Origin: CANJSG01 sp038203875
GTDB lineage: Bacteria > Verrucomicrobiota > Verrucomicrobiia > Limisphaerales > CANJSG01
NCBI GenBank assembly: GCA_038203875.1
Contig: JBBRDN010000057.1
Location: 1 to 21,754, forward strand
Direction of reading: 5' to 3'
DNA: 21,754 nucleotides
The position numbers and the translations under genes are program-made. The notes beneath the pieces are model-generated. The model saw nothing but the letters and a program-made list of their open reading frames with translations. It searched no databases and was not told the origin of the DNA. This document shows, in pieces, positions 8,150 through 15,687 of the stretch (within the stretch, counting starts at the first letter, position 1; each line of letters begins with the position of its first letter).

Positions 8150-8505
8150 TTATCCGCGGGCGGCTTCGTCTCCTCCAGTTCGTTGAGGATCTCAAGAACC
8201 CGGTTGCCCTTCTCGACGGACTCGTCGATGAGGAACTTCAGCACCGGCGTGAACCGCAGGACGACGCTCCGGCCGAGGTCGGCCTGGATGTCCTTGCGGC
8301 GCTCTTCAAGCTGAAGCGCTGCCTTCTTCTTCTGGGCAGTGGTGCCGATGCAGCCGACGAACACCAGCGCCTGTTGGAGATCGCGCGCGACCTTTACGCG
8401 ATTGATGTTCAACAGGCCGACTTCGGCGACGGAGAATTCGCGGCGGATGATCTCGCTGAGTTCCCGGAGGAGCAGCTCTTCGATTCGTTCGGTGCGGACT
8501 GACAT
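8146..8505 (-). CDS. rbfA: Ribosome-binding factor A
   Basis: A 119-residue KH-like protein that binds the 30S subunit and helps late maturation of the 16S rRNA 5' end. The N-terminus MSVRTERIEELLLRELSEII is canonical; VFVGCIGTT and LRFTPVLKFLIDESVEKG near residues 82-100 are the typical RbfA C-terminal half. The frame runs open far upstream, but those residues overlap infB and are not RbfA-like; ATG at 8503-8505 is therefore the start. No Shine-Dalgarno site is evident. It follows infB by 82 bases, which contain a perfect hairpin, and overlaps the nrnA start by 4 bases. Confidence 0.93.
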   Translation of the reverse strand: MSVRTERIEELLLRELSEIIRREFSVAEVGLLNINRVKVARDLQQALVFVGCIGTTAQKKKAALQLEERRKDIQADLGRSVVLRFTPVLKFLIDESVEKGNRVLEILNELEETKPPADK

Positions 8506-8541
8506 GGCGGGGGCAATGTAGGGACGATTCCCGGAAGGGCA

Positions 8542-8565
8542 ACGCCGCCGGAGAACCGGCGGCGT
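8542..8565. other. 10-bp perfect hairpin between infB and rbfA
   Basis: An inverted repeat, ACGCCGCCGG, loop AGAA, then its exact complement, lies in the 82-base infB-rbfA spacer. In the transcribed (minus) direction it is followed by TTGCCC rather than a run of T, so it does not look like an intrinsic terminator. It could protect transcript ends, tune rbfA expression, or be a relic of a REP-type element. Confidence 0.6.
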
Positions 8566-8587
8566 GCGTTCCCGGAGCAGTCCCGGA

Positions 8588-11161
8588 TCAGAGTTTCTGG
8601 GCGATCTTCTCGACCGTGCAGGTCTCGATGACGTCGCCTTCCTGGAAGTCGTCGAAGCCTTCGATGCGGATGCCGCACTCCATGCCGGCGCGCACTTCGT
8701 TGACCTCGTCCTGGAAACGGCGAAGCGTCTGGGTGACGCCCTCGTAGATGAGTCCCTTCTTGCGCATGACGCGGACCTTGCCGCGGACGATGCGGCCGGA
8801 CGTGACGGCGCAACCGGCGACCGCGCCACCCTTCGAAAGGGCGAAGACCTTCCTGACCTCGGCGGATCCAACCACGACTTCGCGGAGCAGAGGATCGAGC
8901 AGGCCGGCCATCGACTCCTTCACCTGGTCGATGAGCTCGTAGATGATCGAGTAGAGTTTGACCTGGACGCCTTCCCGCTTGGCGACCTCGGAGACGCCGT
9001 TGTCGATGCGGGTATGGAACCCGAGCACGACCGCCTTGGAGGCGGAGGCGAGGATGACGTCCGATTCGGTCACGGTGCCGACGGCGTCGTGGATGATCTC
9101 CAGCTTGACCTTGTTGGTCTCGATCTTGCGCAGCGCTTCGACGATGGCTTCGGCAGAACCCTGGGTGTCGGCCTTGACGATGAGCTTGAGGACCTTGTTG
9201 TCCTCCGCGGCGATGGTCTGAAAGAGGTTTTCGAGCGTGACCCGCGAACTGCGGCCTTGCTGGGATTCTTCCCTCGCCTTGAACTCGCGCTCTTCGGCGA
9301 GATCACGGGCCGCGCGTTCGTCGTCGACGACGCTGAAGCCGATGCCGGCGTCAGGAACGCCGTTCAATCCGAGCACCTTCACCGCGTGGGAGGGACCCGC
9401 TTCCTTCATGCGCTGTCCGTCCTCGTTGATGAGGGCGCGGACGCGGCCGTAGAAATGGTCGCAGAGGACGATGTCGCCGACGCGGAGGGTTCCTTTGCGG
9501 ACAAGGACGGTCGCGGTAGGTCCGCCGGGTTCCAAACCGGACTCGATGACGTTGCCCTTGGCGTTGCGGTCGGGATTCGCCTTGAGCTCGAGCAGGTCGG
9601 CCTGAAGCACGATCATCTCAAGAAGCTTGTCGATGCCGGTCTTCGTCAGCGCGGAGACATCGCAGAAAATCGTTTCGCCACCCCAGTCGTCGGGCACGAG
9701 TCCCTTTTCCTGGAGCTGCTGGCGGACCTTCAAAGGATTGGCGGCCGGGTGGTCGCACTTGTTGACGGCGACGAGGATTGGGACCTTGGCCGCCTGCGCA
9801 TGGCTCAGCGCTTCGAGCGTCTGCGGCATGACGCCGTCATTGGCCGCCACGACGAGAATGACGATGTCGGTGACGTTCGCACCGCGGGCCCGCATGGAGC
9901 TGAACGCCGCATGACCCGGAGTATCCAAGAAGGTGATCGGCGACAAGTCCGCCGGACGTTCCGGATGCGGAATCATGATCGTGTAGGCACCGATGTGCTG
10001 TGTGATGCCACCGGCTTCGCCGGCGGCAACATTGGCCTTGCGGATCACGTCGAGCAGCGAGGTTTTGCCATGGTCGACATGGCCCATGATCGTGACCACG
10101 GGCGGGCGGGTCTTGAGATCCTCGGGCTTCTCCGGGGCATCCTCCTCGATGACGACGACCGGGGCATGGACGACTCCACCGCCCTTCTCGCGTTTCTCGA
10201 CGTCGAACTTGACGCCGTGTTTGGCGCAAACCTTGATGGCGGCGGTTTCGTCCACCGTCTGAGTGACGGTGGCGAAGACACCGATACCCATCAGATCGGC
10301 GATCAACTGGAACGGCTTCAATCCCAGCTTTTCCGCCAAATCACGAACGGTAATCGGCGGCTTGAAAATGACGACGCGGGCGCTGCTCGGGAGGCTGGAG
10401 CGTGGATCCGCCGGTTTGGCGGGAACCGCGGGCCGCTGCTGCTGTTGCTGGTAACCTCCACGGCCAGCGGGTCCGCCCTGGATGCCACGCGTATGAAAGC
10501 TTGTTCCGGGGGCACGATGCTGAGGAGCACCCGGGCGCTGCGGGAACGCGGGCCGCTGGGGGAAGCCGGGGCGTTGCTGGCCCGGAGCCGGTGCAGGGGC
10601 CGGAGGCGCAGGCCGCTGGGGGCCACGGTCGTTTCCACGCTCGGGGGGCCGCTGGGGCTGAGGACGGGTCGGAAGCTGGATGAATCCTACCTTTTGTCCC
10701 AAGGTGCTCTTGGGCGGTTCAGGAGGAGCGACCGGAGCTGGCGGAATTTCCGGAACCGGCGCCGCGGCGACAGGCGCGGGAATCGCGGGAGTTTCCGGAA
10801 CGACGACCGGAGGCGTCACTGCGACAACCGGAGCCTCCACAACCGCGGCCGGCTCCACAACCACACTTTCCGGGGCGTGGGCCACCATAGGCTCGGGCTC
10901 CACCACAGGCTCTGGGGCTGATACGGGCGGCGCCGGAGCTTCTGCCACCACCTTCAACTCGGGCATGGGCGCCGGGGCCACCGGGGCCTCGATGACCGCA
11001 GGGGCGCCACCCATCTGTTCGAAGAGGTATTCAGCCGTGATCTTGTCGAGCGAGCTCGACGGAACCTTTGCGGCGGTGATGCCCAATTCCTTGGCTTTGA
11101 CCAGAACGGTCTTGCTCTCGACTCCGAGCTGTTTTGCGATTTCGTAGATCCGAACGGGCAT
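8588..11161 (-). CDS. infB: Translation initiation factor IF-2
   Basis: An 857-residue GTPase that brings initiator tRNA to the 30S subunit and promotes subunit joining. Domains: IF2_N at 1-50 (MPVRIYEIAKQLGVESKTV), a Pro/Ala/Val-rich disordered linker (~55-255) with a QQQQQ run near its end, a second IF2_N-like segment (PPITVRDLAEKLGLKPFQLI), then the GTPase. G motifs seen: G1 GHVDHGKT (~359-366), G2 GGITQHIGA, G3 DTPGHAAF, G4 NKCDH, G5 region VSALTKTG. The C-terminal domains follow, with VLGFHTRID, GKVRVMRKKG and, at the end, GMECGIRIEGFDDFQEGDVI. It starts 50 bases after nusA and belongs to the conserved nusA-infB-rbfA block. A long open frame lies on the opposite strand but is only a GC-rich shadow. 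Confidence 0.97.
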   Translation of the reverse strand: MPVRIYEIAKQLGVESKTVLVKAKELGITAAKVPSSSLDKITAEYLFEQMGGAPAVIEAPVAPAPMPELKVVAEAPAPPVSAPEPVVEPEPMVAHAPESVVVEPAAVVEAPVVAVTPPVVVPETPAIPAPVAAAPVPEIPPAPVAPPEPPKSTLGQKVGFIQLPTRPQPQRPPERGNDRGPQRPAPPAPAPAPGQQRPGFPQRPAFPQRPGAPQHRAPGTSFHTRGIQGGPAGRGGYQQQQQRPAVPAKPADPRSSLPSSARVVIFKPPITVRDLAEKLGLKPFQLIADLMGIGVFATVTQTVDETAAIKVCAKHGVKFDVEKREKGGGVVHAPVVVIEEDAPEKPEDLKTRPPVVTIMGHVDHGKTSLLDVIRKANVAAGEAGGITQHIGAYTIMIPHPERPADLSPITFLDTPGHAAFSSMRARGANVTDIVILVVAANDGVMPQTLEALSHAQAAKVPILVAVNKCDHPAANPLKVRQQLQEKGLVPDDWGGETIFCDVSALTKTGIDKLLEMIVLQADLLELKANPDRNAKGNVIESGLEPGGPTATVLVRKGTLRVGDIVLCDHFYGRVRALINEDGQRMKEAGPSHAVKVLGLNGVPDAGIGFSVVDDERAARDLAEEREFKAREESQQGRSSRVTLENLFQTIAAEDNKVLKLIVKADTQGSAEAIVEALRKIETNKVKLEIIHDAVGTVTESDVILASASKAVVLGFHTRIDNGVSEVAKREGVQVKLYSIIYELIDQVKESMAGLLDPLLREVVVGSAEVRKVFALSKGGAVAGCAVTSGRIVRGKVRVMRKKGLIYEGVTQTLRRFQDEVNEVRAGMECGIRIEGFDDFQEGDVIETCTVEKIAQKL

Positions 11162-11211
11162 AGCAGTATTTCGTGCGCTTCAACCGACCCCACCCGGGGC
11201 GGCTGCGCGCT

Positions 11212-12474
11212 TCAGACGACCCCTCCATTACGCCGGGCCAGCTCTTCCTTCACGGAGGCGAGAATCTCGGCGGCCTGGTCCTTGATGTCCTCGAAGCCTT
11301 CCAGGTCCGAAGGCTCCGCTTGTCCGAGCATCTCGAGATTGAGGAACCCGTGATGAACCAGCTTGTCGGCGGATTCACGGGAAATTCCGGGAATCGCGGC
11401 CATCTCGTCGACGGCCCTGGCGACCTTGGAATCGAACCCGACGTTGACCACGACCTCCGCCTCGATGTCGATGTGCCAGCCGGTCAGCTTGGCGGTCAAC
11501 CGGGCGTTCTGGCCGCGCTTGCCGATCGCAAGGGAGAGCTGATCCTCGCTGGTGAGGACCTTGGCGCGCTTGTTGACCTCGTCGATTTCGAAGGCCTTGA
11601 GCTTCGCCGGAGAAAGTGAGTTGGTGATGAACTCGCGGATGTTGGTCGACCACTTGATGATGTCGACTTTCTCGTTGTTCAGCTCCTTGACGATGTTCTT
11701 CACGCGCTGGCCACGAAGGCCCACGCATGCACCGACGGGATCGACTTTGTCATCCCGGGTCCATACCGCGAGCTTGGTCCGGAATCCGGGCTCGCGGGCG
11801 ACACCTTTGATCTCGATCGTGCCGTCGTTGATCTCGGAGACCTCGATCTGGAACAGCTTGATGACGAACATCGGGTCGGCTCGAGACAGGATGATGTCGG
11901 GTCCATGGGGACCGTTCTCTACCGCTTTGACGTAGCAGCGGATGCGCTCGCCCACCTGGTATTCCTCGGTGGGAACACGTTCGCGGTTGGGAAGGATGGC
12001 CTCGAACTTTCCGAGGTCGACCATCACGTCCGAACGCTCAAAACGGCGGACGACGCCGGAAATGATCTCGCCGACCCGGTCCTTGAACTCGGTGTAGATC
12101 ATCGCCTTCTCCATCCGCCGGATCCCCTGCATCAGGGACTGCTTGGCGTATTGGGAAGCGATTCGGCCGAACCCGGCGGGCGTCACTTCGATCTGAACCT
12201 CTTCACCAATCTGGACGTCGGCCCTGATCCTCCGGGCATCAAAAATAGAAATCTGGTCGTGCTTGGAAAGCACCTTGTCGGCGACCATCAGCTTGGCAAA
12301 GGCCTTGATGTCACCCGTCTTCGGATCGATCTCGCAGCTGAGCTCACGAGCGGGCCCGACGGCCTTCTTCGCGGCAGCAAGGAGCGCCTCCTGGACCGCG
12401 GCCACCAGCACTTCTCGGCTGATGCCCTTCTCGCGTTCCCAGTAGTCGAGGACGGCAATAAAATCGGCGTTCAT
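11212..12474 (-). CDS. nusA: Transcription termination/antitermination protein NusA
   Basis: A 420-residue RNA polymerase-associated factor that modulates pausing, termination and antitermination. Order: N-terminal RNA polymerase-binding domain (MNADFIAVLDYWEREKGI), S1 domain (~130-200; VGEIISGVVRRFERSDVMVDL), KH1 (GACVGLRGQRVKNIVKEL, with the GLRGQR loop), KH2 (LSLAIGKRGQNARLTAKLTG), and a C-terminal helix-hairpin-helix segment (AAIPGISRESADKLVHHGF, ~365-415). Its length is intermediate between the short Bacillus type and the 495-residue E. coli type, meaning one C-terminal repeat rather than two. It heads the nusA-infB-rbfA-nrnA-truB-ribF operon. Instead of rimP, an FKBP gene lies upstream. 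A terminator-like hairpin just before the ATG suggests attenuation or autoregulation. Confidence 0.97.
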   Translation of the reverse strand: MNADFIAVLDYWEREKGISREVLVAAVQEALLAAAKKAVGPARELSCEIDPKTGDIKAFAKLMVADKVLSKHDQISIFDARRIRADVQIGEEVQIEVTPAGFGRIASQYAKQSLMQGIRRMEKAMIYTEFKDRVGEIISGVVRRFERSDVMVDLGKFEAILPNRERVPTEEYQVGERIRCYVKAVENGPHGPDIILSRADPMFVIKLFQIEVSEINDGTIEIKGVAREPGFRTKLAVWTRDDKVDPVGACVGLRGQRVKNIVKELNNEKVDIIKWSTNIREFITNSLSPAKLKAFEIDEVNKRAKVLTSEDQLSLAIGKRGQNARLTAKLTGWHIDIEAEVVVNVGFDSKVARAVDEMAAIPGISRESADKLVHHGFLNLEMLGQAEPSDLEGFEDIKDQAAEILASVKEELARRNGGVV

Positions 12475-12653
12475 AACTCAGTTCAAAGGCCCCTTCCGGG
12501 GAACAAAAAAGTCGGCAGAATTGGCTTCTCCGACTTCGGCGCTGGTCTGACCCAGCAGTCTTTTGCCTTTGTCCCAGCACACTGACAACCACCCAAAGCA
12601 CCGTCAAGCGCCGCCTTCCCGCGCCATTGGCGCTATAGCCCTGAGCCGCTGTG
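12475..12653 (-). promoter_or_regulatory. Structured nusA leader / FKBP-nusA spacer
   Basis: These 179 bases between the FKBP stop and the nusA ATG hold several inverted repeats in the transcribed direction: GCGCC-AAT-GGCGC (12621-12633) just after the FKBP stop, GCTGG-6 nt-CCAGC (12541-12556), a terminator-like hairpin with a T run (12505-12536, listed separately), and CCCC-GGAA-GGGG (12490-12501) right before the start codon. No rimP-like frame is present. A clear sigma-70 promoter was not identified. Confidence 0.5.
12505..12536 (-). terminator. Rho-independent terminator-like hairpin upstream of nusA (possible attenuator)
   Basis: On the minus strand: AAGTCGG, AGAA, loop GCCAA, TTCT, one bulged G, CCGACTT, then T to a total run of six. 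The 11-bp stem with one bulge followed by T6 is a good intrinsic terminator. It ends 30 bases before the nusA ATG. It may end the WYL-FKBP transcript or attenuate the nusA operon; the sequence cannot tell which. Confidence 0.7.
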
Positions 12654-12992
12654 TCAGCGAACCGCGAGAAGCTCCACCTCAAAAACCAGGGTTGCGTTCG
12701 GAGGAATGACCCCGGGATACCCGCCGGCTCCGTAGCCCAGCTCGGGCGGAACTGACAGCAGAACCTTGTCCCCGGTCCGCATCCGGCCCAAAGCCGCGTC
12801 CCAGCCGCCGATGACCTCCCCCGCCCCGACGACGAACTCGAACGGTTCATTCCGATCGACCGAACTGTCGAACTTCGTCCCGTCCGTCAGACGCCCGGTG
12901 TAGTGGACTGAAACCTTCTGGCCGTCCTTCGCGACAGCGCCAGTGCCAAAAGTGAGAAACTCCATCTTCAACGTGTTTGCAGGTGAACTCAT
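12654..12992 (-). CDS. FKBP-type peptidyl-prolyl cis-trans isomerase
   Basis: A 112-residue single-domain FKBP that catalyses cis-trans isomerisation of prolyl bonds. Visible landmarks: VSVHYTGRLTDGTKFDSS, PFEFVVGAGEVIGGWDAAL, GDKVLLSVPPELGYG, and PPNATLVFEVELL. The aromatic pocket residues (Y of HYTG, FD, F of FEF, W of GGWD, Y of LGYG, and F of FEVEL) are all there, so it should be active. There is no signal peptide, so it is cytoplasmic. The ATG at 12990-12992 is used, with AGGG 11 bases upstream; an in-frame TTG at 13031, overlapping the WYL stop, would add 13 unlikely residues. It sits where rimP usually lies, between the WYL regulator and nusA, all on one strand. Confidence 0.92.
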   Translation of the reverse strand: MSSPANTLKMEFLTFGTGAVAKDGQKVSVHYTGRLTDGTKFDSSVDRNEPFEFVVGAGEVIGGWDAALGRMRTGDKVLLSVPPELGYGAGGYPGVIPPNATLVFEVELLAVR

Positions 12993-13027
12993 AGGACACG
13001 GGACCCTGCAAAACAGCCTCCGGGAGG

Positions 13028-14044
13028 TCAATCTTGCGCTTTGCCGGGCGGATACACGGCGGCCATCTGCTCGGCGGCTCGGCGAACGGATGTCGCCAAT
13101 TCAGCCGGTCCGACAACCCGGCAACTTCCTCCCCACCCAAGCACCCAGCGCCGAATCTCGTCGATGCTGGAAAGATTCAAGCGCAATTCCACCCCTCCGT
13201 CCGGAAGCTCCGAAAGTTTTTGTGAAGGATGCCAGCGCTTCTCTCGGATATAATCCGACACAAGTTCATCGAACCGAAGCACGACGTCGAAATCCCCTTG
13301 GCCTGCGATCACCCCGAAACTGTCACGCAACCGACGTTCCAGGGAAAACTTCTCAGGTCTCTTGAACGTCTCGCCGTTCGCCTCGGCTCCGACAATTCGC
13401 GCCGGAGCAAACGTCCGGATGTCCTTCCGCAGATGGCACCACGCAAAGAGAAACCATTCGCCGTTGATGTTGGCCAATTGGTAGGGATCGACCACCCGGA
13501 GCTCGGTCGCCTTTCGACCGGGCTTCCGATACGTCAGCCGCAACGTCTGGTGACCCGCCGTCGCCCGGGCCAGTTTGTCGAACACACCGAGGTCGAGGAT
13601 CGGTTCAGCGCTGGTGCGGAAGGAGATGGTCTGTTCCCAGTCGGAGAAGTTGATCGAGATGTTCTCCGGCAACGAGGCCGCCAGTTTCTTGAACGCGGCC
13701 GAAAGCGGTTTCTCGAAGTTCGTGCCGCGATACTGCTGGAGCGCCTTCTCCGCGACGAGCAAGGCCAGCAACTCGCCCTCCGTGATCTGCATCGTCGGGA
13801 ACGCGCTCACCTCGGCGGTGTAGGCGAAACCCTTGTTGGCGCGGTCGTATTCGAGGGGAAGGTTGAGGCGGTCCCGCATGAACTCGATGTCGCGCAGGAC
13901 CGTCTTGGGATTCACCTCCAACTCGCCCGCGAGATCGGATGCTTTGGGGAACCTTCCCGCCTGGAGGGCCGCGTGAATCTTCATCATCCGTTCCAACGGC
14001 GGCCGCGAGAGCGGCATGTCGCGTGGTGCTGTCCTGGACTTCAT
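13028..14044 (-). CDS. WYL-domain transcriptional regulator (HTH-WYL)
   Basis: A 338-residue protein if begun at ATG 14042-14044 (MKSRTAP); the ATG at 14015-14017 (MPLSRPPLERMM) is equally possible. The N-terminal DeoR-like winged helix-turn-helix has RPPLERMMKIHAAL, then FPKASDLAGELEVNPKTVLRDIEFM, the recognition region. The WYL domain follows (GEWFLFAWCHLRKDIRTF and an SFGVIAG segment), with a C-terminal extension RFDELVSDYIREKRWH. WYL regulators sense nucleic acid or small ligands and often respond to DNA damage or control defence genes, but no defence gene is next to it here. The frame stays open further upstream through the rho terminator; that extension is not credible. It is 35 bases upstream of the FKBP gene and probably co-transcribed with it. 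Confidence 0.88.
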   Translation of the reverse strand: MKSRTAPRDMPLSRPPLERMMKIHAALQAGRFPKASDLAGELEVNPKTVLRDIEFMRDRLNLPLEYDRANKGFAYTAEVSAFPTMQITEGELLALLVAEKALQQYRGTNFEKPLSAAFKKLAASLPENISINFSDWEQTISFRTSAEPILDLGVFDKLARATAGHQTLRLTYRKPGRKATELRVVDPYQLANINGEWFLFAWCHLRKDIRTFAPARIVGAEANGETFKRPEKFSLERRLRDSFGVIAGQGDFDVVLRFDELVSDYIREKRWHPSQKLSELPDGGVELRLNLSSIDEIRRWVLGWGGSCRVVGPAELATSVRRAAEQMAAVYPPGKAQD

Positions 14045-14096
14045 CGGCGGACACGATGCCGGGCAACTGGCGTTGGGCAACGGAAATGCCGGGCAC

Positions 14097-14131
14097 AAAA
14101 AAACGCGCGGTCCGTTTCCGGATCCGCGCGT
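14097..14131 (-). terminator. Intrinsic terminator of rho
   Basis: On the minus strand: ACGCGCGG, one bulged A, TCCG, loop GAAA, CGGA, CCGCGCGT, with a run of seven T (the last stem T included). The stem has 12 paired bases and a stable GNRA tetraloop. It begins 19 bases after the rho stop codon and isolates rho from the WYL gene. A Rho-independent terminator directly behind rho is sensible, because it works when Rho is scarce. Confidence 0.9.
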
Positions 14132-14150
14132 CCGAAAGGTTTCGCCGGGA

Positions 14151-15359
14151 TCAGCCAAGCTTGGCCAGCAAGTCGAGGTTGGTCTTCTGACGCTTCATCG
14201 CGGCCTGGAGAGTTTCCATCGCTTCGACTGGATTCAGGTCGACCATCATTCGGCGCAGCTTGCGGACGGGTTCCATCTGGGTGACGGAGAACAGCTTCTC
14301 CTCCTTGCGTGTGCCGGATTTCGGGATGTCGATCGCGGGATACAGGCGGCGCTCGGCGAGCTTCCGATCAAGGATCAGCTCCATGTTTCCGGTGCCCTTG
14401 AACTCCTGGAAGATCAGTTCGTCCATGCGGCTGCCAGTGTCGACCAACGCTGTCGCGATGATCGTCAGCGAACCGCCGTGTTCGATCTTGCGGGCGGACG
14501 CGAACATCTTACGCGGGATTTCCAGCGCGCGGGCATCGACGCCGCCGGTCATCGTGCGACCGGAACCGCCGTGCACGCTGTTGTAGGCACGGGCGACACG
14601 GGTCAATGAATCGAGCAGGATGAAAACATCCTTGCCCGCTTCCACCATGCGGCGGCAGCGCTCGATCATGAAGCGTGACAAGCGGACGTGCGTTTCAAGA
14701 TCCTGGTCGTTGCTGGAGGCAACGACCTCGGCCTTCACGGAACGTTGGAAGTCGGTGACCTCTTCAGGCCGTTCATCGATGAGCAACACGATGACATGCA
14801 CCTCGGGGTGGTTCGTCGTCACGGCGTTGGCGATCTGCTTTAGGATCGTGGTCTTGCCCGTGCGGGGCGGCGCGACGATCAGACCGCGGGTGCCTTTGCC
14901 GATCGGAGTGACGAGATCAATGATGCGGGTCTCGAGCTGGTCGGGAGCGACCTCGAGGTTGATCTTCTCGATGGGGTCGATCGACGTGAGGCTCTCAAAC
15001 CGGGTGGCCTTCACATAGTCGCTGAAGACCATGCCGTTCACCATCTCAACGGAGCGAAGCTGCGGGCTGGTGCCGCGGTGCGGTGGCTGGGTCAGACCGG
15101 TGATTTGCGCGCCGTCCCGGAGGAAGTTGCGCTTGATCGTGTCGGGGGTGACGAAAACGTCCGAAGGCTTCGGAGAGAAATGCTGGTCCGGAGTGCGCAG
15201 AAATCCGAATCCCTTGTCGGAGATTTCGAGATATCCCGAACCCATCACCGCCGGCCCCGGAGGCTGGGACTGGTTCTGCGGCTGGCCACCGTTGCCCTGA
15301 CCATGGCCGTGATTCTGATGCTGCGGACGACCGTGCGCGTGTTGTGGCGCGTTACTCAT
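14151..15359 (-). CDS. rho: Transcription termination factor Rho
   Basis: A 402-residue hexameric RNA-dependent ATPase that ends transcription at Rho sites. The N-terminal ~36 residues are a low-complexity His/Gln/Asn/Gly tail. They are followed by the cold-shock-like RNA-binding domain (GYLEISDKGFGFLRTPDQHF at 42-61) and the ATPase core: Walker A PPRTGKTT (164-171), Walker B VFILLDS (245-251), and a Q/R-loop segment ending in GGSLTIIATALVDTGSRMDE. The classical N-terminal helical bundle (Rho_N) is absent or replaced by the tail. ATG 15357-15359 is preferred; an in-frame TTG at 15404 would add 15 residues. Rho is a monocistronic unit, bounded by its own terminator and by the ~330-base divergent spacer to the YHYH gene. 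Confidence 0.97.
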   Translation of the reverse strand: MSNAPQHAHGRPQHQNHGHGQGNGGQPQNQSQPPGPAVMGSGYLEISDKGFGFLRTPDQHFSPKPSDVFVTPDTIKRNFLRDGAQITGLTQPPHRGTSPQLRSVEMVNGMVFSDYVKATRFESLTSIDPIEKINLEVAPDQLETRIIDLVTPIGKGTRGLIVAPPRTGKTTILKQIANAVTTNHPEVHVIVLLIDERPEEVTDFQRSVKAEVVASSNDQDLETHVRLSRFMIERCRRMVEAGKDVFILLDSLTRVARAYNSVHGGSGRTMTGGVDARALEIPRKMFASARKIEHGGSLTIIATALVDTGSRMDELIFQEFKGTGNMELILDRKLAERRLYPAIDIPKSGTRKEEKLFSVTQMEPVRKLRRMMVDLNPVEAMETLQAAMKRQKTNLDLLAKLG

Positions 15360-15687
15360 AGATGTCTGTGCGTTCAATGGCCCGAGACGAAAAGAAAGGT
15401 CCAAAAACCCACGGAAGTGGTGGAACTGGTGAAAGCCCGTCGGGACTTGGGAACTGTGAGATAAACCTTTACCCGACTTGGCAGACCTACTGAACGACTA
15501 ATAGGTAAACGTGCCCCAAACAATGCGCAATCCCTATTTTGAAACAATCCCGCGACCACAGGACACCCACTCCCCCAAACAGAGCATCGCGGAACGCACG
15601 GAGCCGCGCTTTACTCGCCCTTAACAATAATCCCCTGGTTCCCAACGAGAGCTTCACGTTTTCCCTCTCACATAGATCCACAAACCT
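15360..15687. other. Divergent intergenic region between rho and the YHYH gene
   Basis: These 328 bases must hold the promoters for rho (leftward) and for the YHYH-MbnPH unit (rightward). The stretch is less GC-rich than its surroundings, with AT-rich patches around 15465-15480, 15500-15545 and 15620-15635 (AATAAT at 15626). I could not pair any -10-like hexamer with a good -35 at the right distance. A 33-codon frame at 15523-15624 is present but has no cysteine and no support as a gene. No RNA gene or terminator was seen. Confidence 0.5.

Noticed and set aside
5904..8314. Plus-strand open frames of about 300-370 codons (5904-6827 and 7214-8314)
   Set aside because: They are antisense to ribF/truB and nrnA, show no family motif and no ribosome site, and mirror third-position GC bias of the real genes.
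8564..10921. A 785-codon open frame on the plus strand
   Set aside because: It lies entirely antisense to infB, whose identity is certain, and its translation is Asp/Arg/Gly/Leu-rich without any recognisable domain. It is a by-product of high GC codon use.
12579..12607. A TTGACG hexamer (minus strand) with a CAGTGT 17 bases downstream, considered as the nusA promoter
   Set aside because: The -35 is good but the -10 matches TATAAT at only two positions. It could be a promoter but the evidence is too thin to annotate.
14045..14158. N-terminal extension of the WYL regulator up to 14158
   Set aside because: The extension would be translated from the rho terminator hairpin and is unlike any WYL protein; the internal ATG starts fit the family.
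15523..15624. A 33-codon frame just upstream of the YHYH gene, considered as a methanobactin-type precursor peptide
   Set aside because: It contains no cysteine, which methanobactin precursors require, has no ribosome-binding site and resembles random spacer sequence.
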